In this document: one piece after another, positions 23,401-31,901 of the stretch
How the letters are laid out: every line of letters begins with the position of its first letter
Numbering within the stretch: the stretch's first letter is position 1
From: Branchiostoma floridae
Taxonomy: Eukaryota > Chordata > Leptocardii > Amphioxiformes > Branchiostomatidae
Assembly: GCF_000003815.2 (NCBI RefSeq)
Contig: NC_049996.1
Coordinates: 2,906,684-2,958,468 of the forward strand
Reading direction: 5' to 3'
DNA length: 51,785 bases
The notes under the pieces: generated by a model
The model's input: the letters and a program-made list of their open reading frames with translations, nothing else
The model's database searches: none
Told to the model about the DNA's origin: nothing
Made by a program: the position numbers and the translations under genes

Positions 23401-26400
23401 TGGTTCAAGGGACATTTTTTGGTAGGGGCGCGATTGGTCACTAAAGTCGTTTGTAATGACTACCAAATCTCTACTTTGCTCATTATTTTCCTGGACCGTA
23501 TCGTTATCAAAGCGACAAAACACATGAAATCCTGTCGATATAATCTGTTAATTTTCTAATCAGTCCAATATCCGGTCCACGGATTTTTTCAGGTCCATTT
23601 TCTTCCGGACTAGTCTATAACAGATAAAGTCTTGTATGGGTACACCGTGCTAATAGGCTTACAATTGTAACTCTTTGGGAAAGTACCTATAAGCTGTGAG
23701 AATACTTATTAGCTAACACTTCTGTACTAAAGTCTACATTTACCTGTCCAAGCTGGGCCCCATCAGGCAGTTTTTGCAGCTCCTCGGGGGTCTTGCTGTA
23801 TGTATGGTCGGTAACAGTGATGTCAGGTGTAACACTGTCCATCTGCACAGGTATTGGGGTGTCTAAAAACAGCTGGTATGGAGTTCTGCTCCCACTTTTA
23901 TCCTATTGGTTGAAGAAAATGAAGTTAAACACTAGGGTTCTAGCCAGCATCGGAATTTGACGGAATTTTGACAATGGGACCGACAAATACTTGTACTGTA
24001 AATGCATTTAAGTTCGCGGGGATTTAATTTTGCGGTAGCGGGAAAAATGACTTTTCGCAGTGGTTTTAATTTCGCATTAACACCATCGACTGCAGTCTAA
24101 TACCTTGATAGAAAAATGTTTGCGGTGGATTTATGTTCACGGTGAAGTGGTCGCCACAAAAACCGCGAACATTAATCCACTGCGAGCATTTCTGCATTTA
24201 CAGTATTCCGTCCTCTGTGTCGGACAAAAATCAGCATGAAAGACATTGATGACACCAAGCTGAGTCTACCAGCAAAATTTCACCCACAAAATAAATGAAA
24301 TATAAATGAAATATATAGCATTTCTGAGGGTCTAGATTTCACAATTCTCCTGGGGGAGCATGCCCTGGACCCCTCTGGACCGTAGTGCCTACATGTACAT
24401 ATCAATTTCATACAGATTGCCTCCTCCAGAATATTTCCACTTTTATCGCTCTAACATTGCTATAGGTTGCCTACACTCATTCACTCTTTGGCAACATATA
24501 AGAACCATTGAATCCCAATCCTGATTTTTTTTCATTCTGCAAAATTGCAGATTCTTTTATTTTTCTTCTGCAATCTTGTAAATCCTTCTGCAAATTGCAG
24601 ATGGGTATTTCGAAAATAGAGTGAGAGAATGAAGAATTACAGTAATGCTATGCATTCCAAAACTAGATATGATTTAAATGCAGGGCATTATCAGGTTGAG
24701 ACGGATGTTTGGAACCATGTGTGTTTGCAGAAAATATTTTCGAATTGCAGAAGAAAATTTTGACAATCTGCAATATTGCAGAACACCGGAAAAATGTATT
24801 TCGACCACTGCGTACCATGGATTCTTCTCCTTCCTTGTTGTCAGTAGGAGTGGCCTTCTGTTTCTGCTTGTCCGTCCGCTCAAATGTTCTCATGACACCT
24901 TCAAACGTTCGCTGTTCACGTGTCTGCAACGAAGGAAAAAATTCTAAGGCACATTCTTGTAAGATACGTTGTAGAGTTCTACAAACATAATGAAATCATA
25001 AGATAAGTCGTGGTGGAAAGCTATTTCTTGCTTCTTTCCTAATATGAAAAGCTTCCTCAAAGGAAAAGGAAAGTAATCTCGATCCAGTTTTAGCTCACTG
25101 AAGTCTTCCACTGGTCATGACAGAGAGAACAGACGTTATGTACAGGATTTACTGGCTCATTGTACTGGGGAAATTCCCCTAGCTCTTTTTGACAAGCACA
25201 ATGGACAACAGCTTAACGTTACGACATAAGGACTGCAACCTTTTCCGGTAGCGTGCATGTCGGGTGAGTGACACAGCCGGAATCAAACTCACGGATTCTA
25301 GTTTCCATCTATACAGTAGAAACTGCATAACTGCACGGCCAATTTGCCAGTGAATATCATGCAATTATCCGGCTGATGTAATAATGCAAAGTTATCCAGC
25401 TGGACCACACTGATTTGGGATTTGGGATCTTCGTGCAGTTAAGAGAAGTGTGCGTTAATCAGTTGTGCAATTAACTAGCTTCTACTGTACATGTATATTG
25501 TACACCAACCTTAGTTTTAGTCTTGTCAGCTTGTGGTTGCTCTTCGATAGGTTTGGGGAATTCGCTCAGTTTGGTCGGCTCGTCGGTCACGAGAACAAGC
25601 TCGGGGACTGGCGCGGGCTGGTCGGGAATGGATGCCACTTCTTCGTGTACCGACGAGCCGTCGTCGCGACTGATACTGTTCTCAGGCGGTGTACGCAGAG
25701 TTTCCACCACTTGCACGGACAGGACGTCGTTACCGTTGCGGGCGCATTTCAGCGCTTCTTCCAACTCGACTGCAAGGGAATATGGGATAGTTTTGAATTT
25801 CATGTTTTCTCTTTACCGTAATTACAATATACAGTCAAACCTGCCCAAGCGACCACCTCTTCTCAGCGACCACCTGGCCATTTCGACCGCTTTTTTCCCC
25901 ATCGACTTAAGCATTAAGCGACCTTTTCTCAACGACCACCTGGCCAACGCGACCGCGACCGGCCCAAATTGGGACCATAACGACCGCATCATTTTTAAAA
26001 TTGACGTTTTCATCGATTTTTTTATGATAACTAGCGCGATTTTGTGCCGAAATCGGCCAGTTTGCGTCGGATTCTAGAATAAAGATGGCGGCGGAAGTTT
26101 TTTTTTTTTTTAAATCTATATCATTATAAAGTGAACGAATGCTGAAACGTATACAGCCTCATACTTTTTAAACAAAGATCTGTGTAGCTCATACCTTTTT
26201 AAGATAGATCTGTGTGAGTGAGTTTGTCCAACTGTACTATACATTCACCCGTGGGTAAGTACACCATCGGGACGTACCGGACATCGAATTCGAAAGGTAC
26301 ACCGTAGTTATTTCAGATACGGCGATCAAGAACACAGCGACGCATAAAGGCTTGTATGGTAACTGACCGCATCAAAGTTCCCTTACTGTCTAAAACGCTA

Positions 26401-29400
26401 GTGACAGTACTAGTGTGAAATATTGAGCTTTAAAATACTGTTTCGTATAAAAGCTTGATGATAAAAGCTTGGGGTTAAATTTAAAATTTACATCTGACAT
26501 TAAAGACCTCGTTTCTTTGCCTGCGTGCAGAGTGCTTGCTATTTGCCATTAAACACAACGGAAACCGTTTATACTTTGCATCGGGCATGTTTTGAGTCGA
26601 TACTCTTCTCAGCGACCACCTGTCCAAATCGACCGCTTTATCCCGGTCCCCCGGGTGGTCATCTTGGGCAGGTTTGACTGTACTATGTGATTTTTGCTTT
26701 TGAGGCAATATATAATGGATACTTAACAGAGCTAGCTGTGACCGGAATATGGATTTCACTTAATTGGCCTCATTAACTTAATTACAATTAATGGACCAGA
26801 AGATTAAGTACATTAAATTTACATCTGGGAAATACACAATGTCATACACATACTGAAAGATATTAATAAACAATTGACAAAAAGAAAGCATGTTGAATTT
26901 ACATCTAAGAACATACAATATCATTGTGGCACAATTCAAACATTTTGGAATTTCAGTTAGAAATACCAATCAATCAATGCATGTAATACTCCTCTTTTAG
27001 CCAAGTAACGTAACTAAAATGCAAAAATTACAATTCATAATATCTAAAAAATTGATTGGTGACTTACCTTGGCTGTTAATGCACACCTGCAAAAGACAAT
27101 GACAAGGTGTCATTTATATGCAAGTCACATGACATCGTACAGATAACAGAAACAATGGTATTTGTTATGACTTATGTTGTATGACATGAACATTCAAAGC
27201 CTGTTAAGATATGAAAAAAATACAAGATTGCATTGTGATGTCTACCTGAATCTATTCTAACCCACACTGAGCATAGAAGCATATATACAAGTCATGGAAC
27301 TTTGTTAACCCTCTGCTCAGTTAACAAAACAGCTAAAATTTTTTCAGTCATTTTCTTTTTTAAGTGTTTTTGAACTTGAACCTTTGAATTTGATTTGAAG
27401 TGCCACCAGAAGAGTCCATTCTCACATGAGAATTGCCTCTTCTTACAATACACATTTGGAACAAATAAACCATTTTTGATTAATCAATTGATCGTTTATC
27501 GATAATTGATTGTTGATTAGGTTGGGGATGGGTGAAAAATGCTGCATATGCTTGCAAATGTTGCATGTCTAGTTTGAATTAATCGACAAATTGTAAAAAT
27601 CCGCCTTTCCGCCAATGCTGTCTGCTAGGTCAAATTGTTGTCTACAGACAATGTTGAATGGTAATTACATGCACAAGTACTGTAAACTCCTTTAACTTTT
27701 TCAAGTTTAAGTTTGCTATACTTCAATTTTGGGACACAGAAAAACTTATAGAATTTTGCTTGTCATTGAAGTCGAGGCTCAAACGCAATGGAAAACAGAA
27801 CACAATTTTGCAGTGAGACATCACCAAAACTGCAACGTTACAACGTGAATATAAACCCATGGCATACATTTTGAGATCTACAGTACAAAGTATGATGTCA
27901 TCATATGACTCATTGTCATATCTTTGCAGGTGTGTGTGCAGGTGACAAATGGACTCATGACAGTTTCCAACAATTGACTCACATGTAACAAAGTTCAATT
28001 GTCTGTAAGAGACAATGGATATAGGGAAAGTCTCACCTGGAATAACCCCCCAACCCCCATGTATCTTTTCCTTTGATATTTCAGATTGTGTGTGATGTTT
28101 AAAACACAAGACTTTATGCAACTTATCTGTTGTTTTTCTGACATTTGACCAAGCGGTACAGAGTTCAGATCTCGTTTAAATACCCCAATGACATTATGTG
28201 CTTGAGAAAGGCAATAACAATTTCCTCACTTCACTCAGGTAAAAATTGAGTTCCTTGGATATTTCATTGAATATACTAGTATACGCCCGTGTTTGAGGAG
28301 TGCCATACCTCAAGCATGTAAAAGAACCCACCACATTTATCGAAAAGAGTAGGGGTCCTTCCCGGTGTGAGTGGATCAAATAATTCTGTCTGGATATACA
28401 GCTTGTACTGTTCAGTACAAACCTGGTTTGTTACAACATGTGGCGATTCACCGGGTATGCAATATAAAAGTAACAAACTTTTCTTTCAACCAGAAGTGCT
28501 AAATATATACTTACTAAGTCTTATAATAAACCAGCTACCCAGACTTTTGAGCATTTTACATGACACAGGATACCAGAATCACAACATTTGCTTTTGACCT
28601 TTGATACCACTTAGATAACAATGGAACAATTACTGAAAGGTTGTATAATTATCAATATTAATGATGCATAACCGTTTAGCTTCATTACACTTTCTGTAGT
28701 CCAAACTGCCAAAATTTGGGGCAAAATGGAAAAATAAATTATGTGATCATGGAAAAATGCATGACATCATATGCAAGCCTTAGGAAAATGAAGTTGCTGG
28801 ATTGCTAGAATACACCATTTTCCCACTAGAAGTTAGAACTTCCATTTTTTAAAATAGTTTTTAATCAATTAGATTCATTATGTATTTTGCTATTCTTCAT
28901 TTATTGTTTTACAGGAGTTATGTGCAATTAGTTTATCATTTAAACTTATCCAAGCCATTCAATTAAAAAACACAAAGCTTGCTGCAGTACCGTAGGAAAA
29001 CGCTAGACACACTGTTTTTGAAGTTGGACTTCCTTTCCACAACCACTACACACCTACCAAAAATCAGAAAGGTTCATCCACAATTTCTGGAGTTATATGC
29101 TGTTGACCTACATATAGACCCGTCACCCTTTGGGATAACCGAAAACATACCCTTTTTGGCGAAGAGAATAATATAACCAACCTCTCTTAAGGCCTCAAAA
29201 CTGCAATGGCACTACCTAATCTTTTTACACATACAGACCAAATCAAATTTTTGGCGCTGCTTGGAAAAAAATGAAATCAGTTTGTTGCCTAGATGAAAGG
29301 CATACCGGTATGCTATAGGGCACAAGTGAGTCTGTCATGTTTCCGTCTTGGTATTTCGATCGGTATTTGTACAAAATTTAATGCAAGAAACTATTTGCAA

Positions 29401-30227
29401 GGCATTTATAAACAATTCCTTTGGGAGTTGACTAATTTGCATATCCTAGACATTTCAGAATTACTCAAATTTGTCAGAAATATGTTACTGTCATTAGCTT
29501 TTTTTAAAATCTAAAATATAACAAATATAACAACTTGAGGCTTTGAAACATAATTTTGCAATTGATCATGTTTACTTCATAGTGCAAAAATATGCTGTAT
29601 TTTGCATAATATTTTTTAACATGTAATTCCTATTTCTTTTTTAACATCACACCCCTTCCCCCAAAACACAAATACATTTACCCCCCTCCCCCTTTCTCCA
29701 ATTATTTACACTGAATAAAAAGCCTTACGCAACCCCGAAACACGCCACAAAAGCAAGAAAACATTAACCACAGCCACAGAAATACACTTGCCATTCTTAA
29801 GATCTACCTTAAAACAAGACAAAATGATAAAATAGTCGACGAAATACTCCATTTTATACCTAGAATTCTGCAGGAATTTGTTTTAAAGAGCCCAACACAA
29901 AAACATCTCAACAACATCGGCCATGAAAAAAAATAATGTTTACCTGATCGTTTTCTTCATCCGTGTAGGTCACTTTAATTTCTTCTCCACAGTTCACCTT
30001 GAGCTGAAATAAAGATTTTAAAACACGTTACACCTTTTAGAAACTCTTAATTTAGATGTCATTGCGTAAAGAAATGAAAATCTGAGGGAATTTTGGACGA
30101 TATTTTCGTGAAGAAAGGAACGTCCACATACCAACATGTCGACGGTTTCCCAAGTGGTGGCGTAAGAGACGTGAAAAACGTTGCATTCGCCGTTAAAATC
30201 GACGTTTAGGACGTATGTCTCCGCCAT
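8256..30227 (-). CDS. NBR1: NBR1, selective autophagy cargo receptor, complete (23 exons, 1257 aa)
   Basis: NBR1 links ubiquitinated cargo to Atg8/LC3 on forming autophagosomes in the cytosol. Coding exons on the minus strand sum to 3774 nt (1258 codons with stop), and all splice phases match. Domains: PB1 (about 1-85, acidic OPCA segment YTDEEND); ZZ zinc finger 380-421 with ligands C385/C388/C399/C402/C408/C411/H417/H421; Lys/Glu coiled coil about 488-535; four-tryptophan domain about 578-686 (W605, W615, W625, W666, W680); LIR Y901-I-V-V904 preceded by SDD; SIM-like VIDLT 985-989 plus Asp10; amphipathic Ala/Gly/Val helix about 1146-1175; UBA 1212-1257 with the M-G-F loop. Human NBR1 is about 966 residues; the excess lies in the disordered linkers. 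It is not ILRUN, which lacks PB1 and ZZ. The start ATG lies in a good context (gacatcATGG) and is the first codon of the PB1 domain. Confidence 0.95.
8551..8712. mobile_element. Fold-back (MITE-like) element next to NBR1 last intron border
   Basis: Two roughly 45-bp arms, acaccacaaagcagttac .. and its inverse ending gcttttTggtgta, surround about 60 bp. The arm contains ggatatgattttgg. Related sequence recurs at 16110-16160 and 45560-45640. Confidence 0.6.
8960..9290 (+). repeat. Dispersed repeat containing 'gggcaagtg' motifs, copy 1
   Basis: About 320 bp in an NBR1 intron, with several gggcaagt motifs and the palindromic cttgtccgatcgggcaag. A second copy in the opposite orientation is at about 11987-12315. 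Confidence 0.65.
9410..9512 (-). CDS. NBR1: NBR1 exon 22 (amphipathic J-type helix)
   Basis: LSAAEFGGAVVNGAINVASN IVTALF.. is an amphipathic, small-residue helix placed just before UBA, as in the membrane-binding J region of vertebrate NBR1. Phase requires the ctacag acceptor at 9513-9514, not the gcag seven codons further in. Confidence 0.88.
10013..10491. mobile_element. 480-bp MITE with GGTCTCATTGATG terminal inverted repeats
   Basis: GGTCTCATTGATG at 10013 is mirrored by CATCAATGAGACC ending at 10491. Flanking ATA on both sides could be a target duplication. No ORF inside, so non-autonomous. Confidence 0.6.
10588..10658 (-). repeat. tRNA-derived SINE head
   Basis: On the minus strand it has an A-box-like tggcctaagggtag and a B box ggttcgatcccc at tRNA-like spacing. 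The arms do not fold into a clean tRNA, and it lies in an NBR1 intron, so it is a SINE relic. Confidence 0.6.
10700..10847 (-). CDS. NBR1: NBR1 exon 21 (Asn-rich linker)
   Basis: ATDATEQNSTNADNELNNNT .. VVDVFPTPR. Phase 1 in, phase 2 out, donor GTAGGT. Confidence 0.85.
11346..11777 (-). CDS. NBR1: NBR1 exon 20 (SIM-like motif, Asp tract)
   Basis: The largest exon, residues 953-1096. It holds IQVIDLTG followed by ten Asp codons (GAT, one GAC), then VIQVKSEP, then acidic linker with SDDEDD. VIDLT plus an acidic run fits a SUMO-interaction motif. VKSE fits the sumoylation consensus psi-K-x-E. Both are motif inferences. Donor GTAAGA, phase 1. Confidence 0.9.
11632..11668 (-). repeat. NBR1: Coding GAT/GAC trinucleotide repeat (Asp tract)
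   Basis: GAT x4, GAC, GAT x5 encode Asp991-Asp1000 directly after the VIDLTG motif of NBR1. Confidence 0.9.
11987..12315 (-). repeat. Dispersed 'gggcaagtg' repeat, copy 2 (inverted)
   Basis: The inverted relative of 8960-9290. Both share the tail near the phrase ggttggacaagttttctaaa, a run around the word ttgatgccatgactgt, and the cttgtccgatcgggcaag core. Confidence 0.65.
12376..12591 (-). CDS. NBR1: NBR1 exon 19 (LIR motif)
   Basis: Contains S898-D-D-Y901-I-V-V904, a W/F/Y-x-x-L/I/V LC3-interacting region with acidic and phosphorylatable residues in front, corresponding to human NBR1 SSEDYIII. Donor GTACCT, phase 1. Confidence 0.92.
13024..13132 (-). repeat. SINE-like fragment
   Basis: Shares cggtagcgtgcatg-type sequence and a minus-strand gttcgaat B-box-like motif with 25190-25293. 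Both lie in NBR1 introns. Confidence 0.45.
13207..13425 (-). CDS. NBR1: NBR1 exon 18 (linker)
   Basis: MTPRISPLPCIDEDLLFKQN .. VEVKK, an acidic, disordered linker. Acceptor accacag, donor GTCAGT, phase 1 in and out. Confidence 0.88.
13620..14657 (-). repeat. 31-bp minisatellite spanning the exon 17 donor of NBR1
   Basis: From about 13975 to 14657 roughly 22 near-identical 31-32 bp units repeat ccaataggagtgttgttggg with variants ctg/ttg and gtattgt/gcacatgt. From 13640 to 13975 older, longer (about 45-60 bp) units carry the same core. On the gene's strand each unit contains cctattg|gttag, the exon 17 donor. Confidence 0.95.
14636..14818 (-). CDS. NBR1: NBR1 exon 17 (linker, 3' end inside a minisatellite)
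   Basis: Residues 747-807, DFADATQAAIAAVARLKTPP .. to NVPNNTPI. The only donor that keeps the frame into exon 18 is ATTG|GTTAGT at 14636/14635, giving GAT (Asp) across the junction. That donor and the last ~22 coding bases are the final unit of the 31-bp minisatellite. Confidence 0.85.
15110..15255. repeat. CA-rich simple repeat
   Basis: Long imperfect (CA)n with interspersed gac/aag beside the exon 16 donor. Reading frames in it are artefacts. Confidence 0.85.
15267..15438 (-). CDS. NBR1: NBR1 exon 16 (acidic linker)
   Basis: Residues 690-746 plus one base, Glu/Ser/Gln-rich. Donor GTGAGA at phase 1. A CA-rich simple repeat starts just inside the intron. Confidence 0.9.
15560..15635. repeat. 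76-bp loop-less palindrome
   Basis: Arms 15560-15597 and 15598-15635 are reverse complements over 38 bp with one mismatch and no spacer. A gggattcaaaccc (B-box-like, minus strand) sits just before it, so it may be the end of a SINE-like unit. Confidence 0.9.
16218..16424 (-). CDS. NBR1: NBR1 exon 15 (four-tryptophan domain part 2)
   Basis: Encodes LMWGTITVVSP .. GEYQSHWRLMHHG .. HRVWCSIVVD, closing the FW domain (W625, W666, W680). Acceptor cccacag, donor GTAAGT. The first part of this exon and its acceptor exist in two further truncated copies at 16495-16580 and 16640-16721. Confidence 0.96.
16380..16725 (-). repeat. NBR1: Tandem triplication of the NBR1 exon 15 acceptor region
   Basis: Three copies of a roughly 110-150 bp unit. 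Each contains a pyrimidine tract plus cag, then the first ~80 coding bases of exon 15, then intronic ctgaattctaccaacac. Only the copy ending at 16424 continues into the complete exon and a donor. The others (acceptors near 16582 and 16722) are truncated and soon hit a stop. Confidence 0.93.
17161..17235. repeat. Repeat tail with ctgaggaaggtg..cac stem
   Basis: A short stem (ggtgaa/ttcacc) after ctgagga and before aaaa, like the sequence at 46577-46612. Such tails occur with Penelope-like retroelements (inference). Confidence 0.35.
17484..17613 (-). CDS. NBR1: NBR1 exon 14 (four-tryptophan domain part 1)
   Basis: DGTHVQPGTKFTKHWVMRNE then GAGNW. This is the signature strand pair of the NBR1/FW domain with W605 and W615. 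Donor GTTAGA, phase 0. Confidence 0.96.
18114..18215 (-). CDS. NBR1: NBR1 exon 13 (Pro-rich linker)
   Basis: Residues 543-576, KWGRTSSASVEGTSDPVYRP and then six prolines interrupted by Leu. Phases 2 in and 2 out fit exons 12 and 14. Donor GTAAGC. Confidence 0.85.
18415..18600. repeat. Dispersed repeat (gagacggggg family)
   Basis: Contains gagacgggggccgatat .. tttgaccc .. tttcaacttgagaaggatca. Similar DNA is at 51424-51610 and partly at 23254-23330. Confidence 0.55.
18740..19135 (-). repeat. NBR1: Tandem triplication of the NBR1 exon 12 donor region
   Basis: Three units of about 120-150 bp. Each has gaagttggtatctaccc, caaagcagcc.tcttcaaca and ttaattctacacacctgtag. On the gene's strand the last element is ctacag|gtgtgtagaa, the end of exon 12 plus its donor. 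Only the copy at 19121 is joined to the exon. Confidence 0.92.
19121..19372 (-). CDS. NBR1: NBR1 exon 12 (coiled coil)
   Basis: An alternating KLKEER-type repeat of about 50 residues predicts a long charged helix or coiled coil, as in the CC1 region of NBR1. The GTGTGT donor is the part present in three tandem copies downstream in the transcript (see the repeat at 18740-19135). Confidence 0.93.
20264..20440 (-). CDS. NBR1: NBR1 exon 11 (ZZ finger part 2)
   Basis: NCSDFDLCEACEQ..H..THVF supplies C402, C408, C411, H417 and H421, completing the ZZ finger. A basic spacer follows. Donor GTAATA, phase 2. Confidence 0.94.
20580..20720. repeat. Dispersed repeat (gacacctagctgcagtgtg family)
   Basis: Shares gcagc.gagacacctagctg and ggtga.agacggt with 48058-48200. 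Confidence 0.5.
20978..21056 (-). CDS. NBR1: NBR1 exon 10 (ZZ finger part 1)
   Basis: Encodes H380, C385-x2-C388 and the GIRYKC399 stretch diagnostic of ZZ zinc fingers. Phase 1 in, phase 2 out, donor GTATGT. Confidence 0.93.
21142..21351. mobile_element. 210-bp MITE, ACTGTAAATGC termini, copy 1
   Basis: Ends actgtaaatgc .. gcatttacagt. Inside are repeated gcgaa/ttcgc words. An inverted, diverged copy is at 23995-24204, and a degenerate part follows at 21470-21570. Confidence 0.7.
21644..21794 (-). CDS. NBR1: NBR1 exon 9 (linker before ZZ)
   Basis: Residues 324-373 plus one base. A short helix (FKEETGKEITMEVLRSIKE) then a Pro/Ser-rich spacer. Donor GTAGGT, phase 1. Confidence 0.87.
22270..22377 (-). 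CDS. NBR1: NBR1 exon 8 (linker)
   Basis: Residues 288-323 (ADQADGRMHVARCLMRSQ..KPPKWFVDFMKE). Acceptor cctag, donor GTGAGA, phase 0 at both ends. Confidence 0.85.
22463..22673 (+). repeat. tRNA-derived SINE ending in a 65-bp palindrome
   Basis: An A-box-like tagcttaggggcttagg and ggttcaatgtctgg (B-box-like) head is followed by gggcacttaacacgactttc. Then come arms 22609-22640 and 22642-22673 that are reverse complements with one or two mismatches. Confidence 0.6.
22993..23151 (-). CDS. NBR1: NBR1 exon 7 (basic linker)
   Basis: Residues 235-287, basic (RSRVCKRKAKSYYASLVESM..). Acceptor aatag, donor GTTGGT, phase 0 at both ends. It is more GC-rich than its introns. Confidence 0.83.
23744..23902 (-). 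CDS. NBR1: NBR1 exon 6 (linker)
   Basis: Residues 182-234 (DKSGSRTPYQLFLDTP..), disordered-looking. Acceptor aatag, donor GTAAAT, phase 0 at both ends. Confidence 0.83.
23995..24204. mobile_element. 210-bp MITE, ACTGTAAATGC termini, copy 2 (inverted)
   Basis: Same terminal words as 21142-21351 and flanked by TA-like ends. It runs in reverse orientation to copy 1. Confidence 0.7.
24816..24923 (-). CDS. NBR1: NBR1 exon 5 (linker)
   Basis: Residues 146-181, charged (TREQRTFEGVMRTFER..). cgttgcag acceptor, GTACGC donor, phase 0 at both ends. Confidence 0.85.
25190..25293 (-). repeat. SINE-like fragment
   Basis: Relative of 13024-13132: shared ggtagcgtgcatgt and gtgagtgacacagcc sequence. Confidence 0.45.
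25510..25769 (-). CDS. NBR1: NBR1 exon 4 (end of PB1, linker)
   Basis: Residues 59-145. VELEEALKCARNG finishes PB1, then a Pro/Glu-rich linker follows. The donor is GTTGGT, phase 0. Confidence 0.92.
25832..26680. mobile_element. 850-bp element with CAGTCAAACCTGCCCAAG terminal repeats
   Basis: The left end cagtcaaacctgcccaag is mirrored at the right by cttgggcaggtttgactg. TA flanks both ends, fitting TA-target elements of the Tc1/mariner/pogo group. Internal gcgaccacctggcc repeats; no transposase frame, so non-autonomous or deleted. Confidence 0.75.
27068..27086 (-). CDS. NBR1: NBR1 exon 3, 19-nt microexon (PB1 part 3)
   Basis: ttttgcag acceptor, then codons for VCINSQ plus one base, then a GTAAGT donor. 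Matches the V-x-INSQ step of vertebrate NBR1 PB1. The phases (0 in, 1 out) fit both neighbours. Confidence 0.88.
27087..29943 (-). other. Long NBR1 intron 2
   Basis: About 2.9 kb, AT-rich, between the exon 2 donor and the 19-nt exon 3. Only a short dispersed-repeat segment around 28304-28380 (aagaacccaccaca .. gagtaggggt), also seen at 17371-17460, was recognised. Confidence 0.6.
29944..30003 (-). CDS. NBR1: NBR1 exon 2 (PB1 part 2)
   Basis: Sixty bases, residues 33-52 (LKVNCGEEIKVTYTDEENDQ). This carries the acidic OPCA core used for PB1-PB1 contacts. Phase 0 at both ends. Confidence 0.92.
30132..30227 (-). CDS. NBR1: NBR1 exon 1 (start codon, PB1 part 1)
   Basis: Encodes residues 1-32, starting MAETYVLNVDFNGE, the first beta strands of PB1. 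It ends in phase 0 at a GTATGT donor. Confidence 0.93.
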
Positions 30228-31362
30228 GATGTCTTCCCGGGGTTGTCAGCTGTCTCTTGAGCCACTAAAGTGGCGAAAAAAGCCGACAAAAAAGGGTAAA
30301 AACTTCGCGTTTTTCTCGTCCCTTTCCTTTTTCGTTCAGGGTTGTTTTCCTCAGGCCTTTTCACAACCCTATCACGTGATGCACCTCCGCGTCACACAAA
30401 ATAGTATAAAACGTATAATCAATATTTTTGCATTTTATCGACCATATCTGTACAATAGTTTAGCAACAACTCCACTCTTTAATAGATAGACATAAATATG
30501 GCCTATTTCTAGGATTTTAGATTTGTTCTTAAGTGATCATACGCACGGCGGAAGGATATTTTTGTAGAAGAATGGTGTTTTTCTGTGACGTAATGTGTAT
30601 AGTCTATATTTAGTGCGCTGTCATCAGCTGACTGTAGCATCGTCATCCTTGTCTCCAAGCAGATATTTAAAAAAAGGAAATTTAGATCTTAACACACTCA
30701 TTTGATGAGTGACTCGTAATTGAAAAAAAAACGGGACAAAATTCTCCTCTAAAATATTCAAGCAGATATTGGGAGTTCGGCAACATCACTGTAAACAAAA
30801 GACTCTGCAACCAATAATTAATAGCAATATCTCGAGATTGTAACTACTTTTTAAAATCAAATAATCTTTTTTTATCTATAATTCTATTATTTTTATCCAA
30901 GGAACAATGCTAAGTCGAGGATTGATATTTTGTCAATACCAGCATTCGTCTTCGTAACCAATGACATATTATTAAACTATAATTTTCTCCGAGCAGATAT
31001 TCGAAAAATTGCTGTTTTATGACTCAAATGATTCCCTGGCAGACACATTATTTAGCATGTAATCTTTTACGTAAGAAATCATTTGTTTTGTTGCTATTCG
31101 CGTCCATGGTTTTTACTTCAATTCTGATATTCAGCAGGACTTTGTCAAAGCTGTACTTTAAAAGTATATCGCTAGAGGCCCCTTCTGAACGGCCTTCGCC
31201 GTGTCAAATCCAACAACGCTAATAACAGCAACTGGCAGTCATCATCAGAAAATCGTGGATGCGCGAGAAAACTTATAGCGAGCAGAGGCACTTATATTTC
31301 AATTCCAAGGTTTTACTACTAACTTTATCTTCACAAAGAAGGTTCTATTTTGTGTGCCGTTC

Positions 31363-31397
<35 letters not shown>

Positions 31398-31645
31398 TGT
31401 GTTCGAGTGCACAGCATAACTTGAGACGCCGTGGAATGGTTCTTTTTGTATATTTGGTAGTTATGGTGGATCAGAAAAACGTCAAGCTCGAAGTTTAACT
31501 TAGATAGTGGCCCTCCTAGCGGCGTTCTACGGTACTACAGTAGAACTTCCGGTCCCGGTTTTGACATCTCGTGTTCCGGACATACAATGGCCATTATTTC
31601 TGTGTGGAAGATAGTTCTTGGGGGCAGAGAGTAAGTGGTTTAGGT

Positions 31646-31901
31646 CAGCACGTCACCGGAACGTACTGCGCCTGCGCGAAAAGTATAGACATGCTAAACC
31701 TTGCTAAACCCCCGGTTTACTAAAGGGCCGCATTTAAGAAAGTACGTGCGTATATAAGGGTAAAATCCCGTGTACGTTTTACATGAAACCATGTCTCTAA
31801 CATATACTGTGCAACAAGCGGTATTTCAATGCAACGTTGACCAAAACAAGCCCCAAACCACCAGGGTTCGCGCAGGCGCAGTACGTTCCGGTGACGTGCT
31901 G
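31646..31901. repeat. Perfect 35-bp inverted repeat, 186-bp loop
   Basis: Arms 31646-31680 and 31867-31901 are exact reverse complements, GC-rich (contain actgcgcctgcgcgaa). This suggests a MITE or a recent inversion-type duplication. Confidence 0.9.

Noticed and set aside
23188-23559. 123-codon plus-strand ORF
   Set aside because: Falls in an NBR1 intron and consists of dispersed-repeat sequence shared with 18.5 kb and 51.5 kb.
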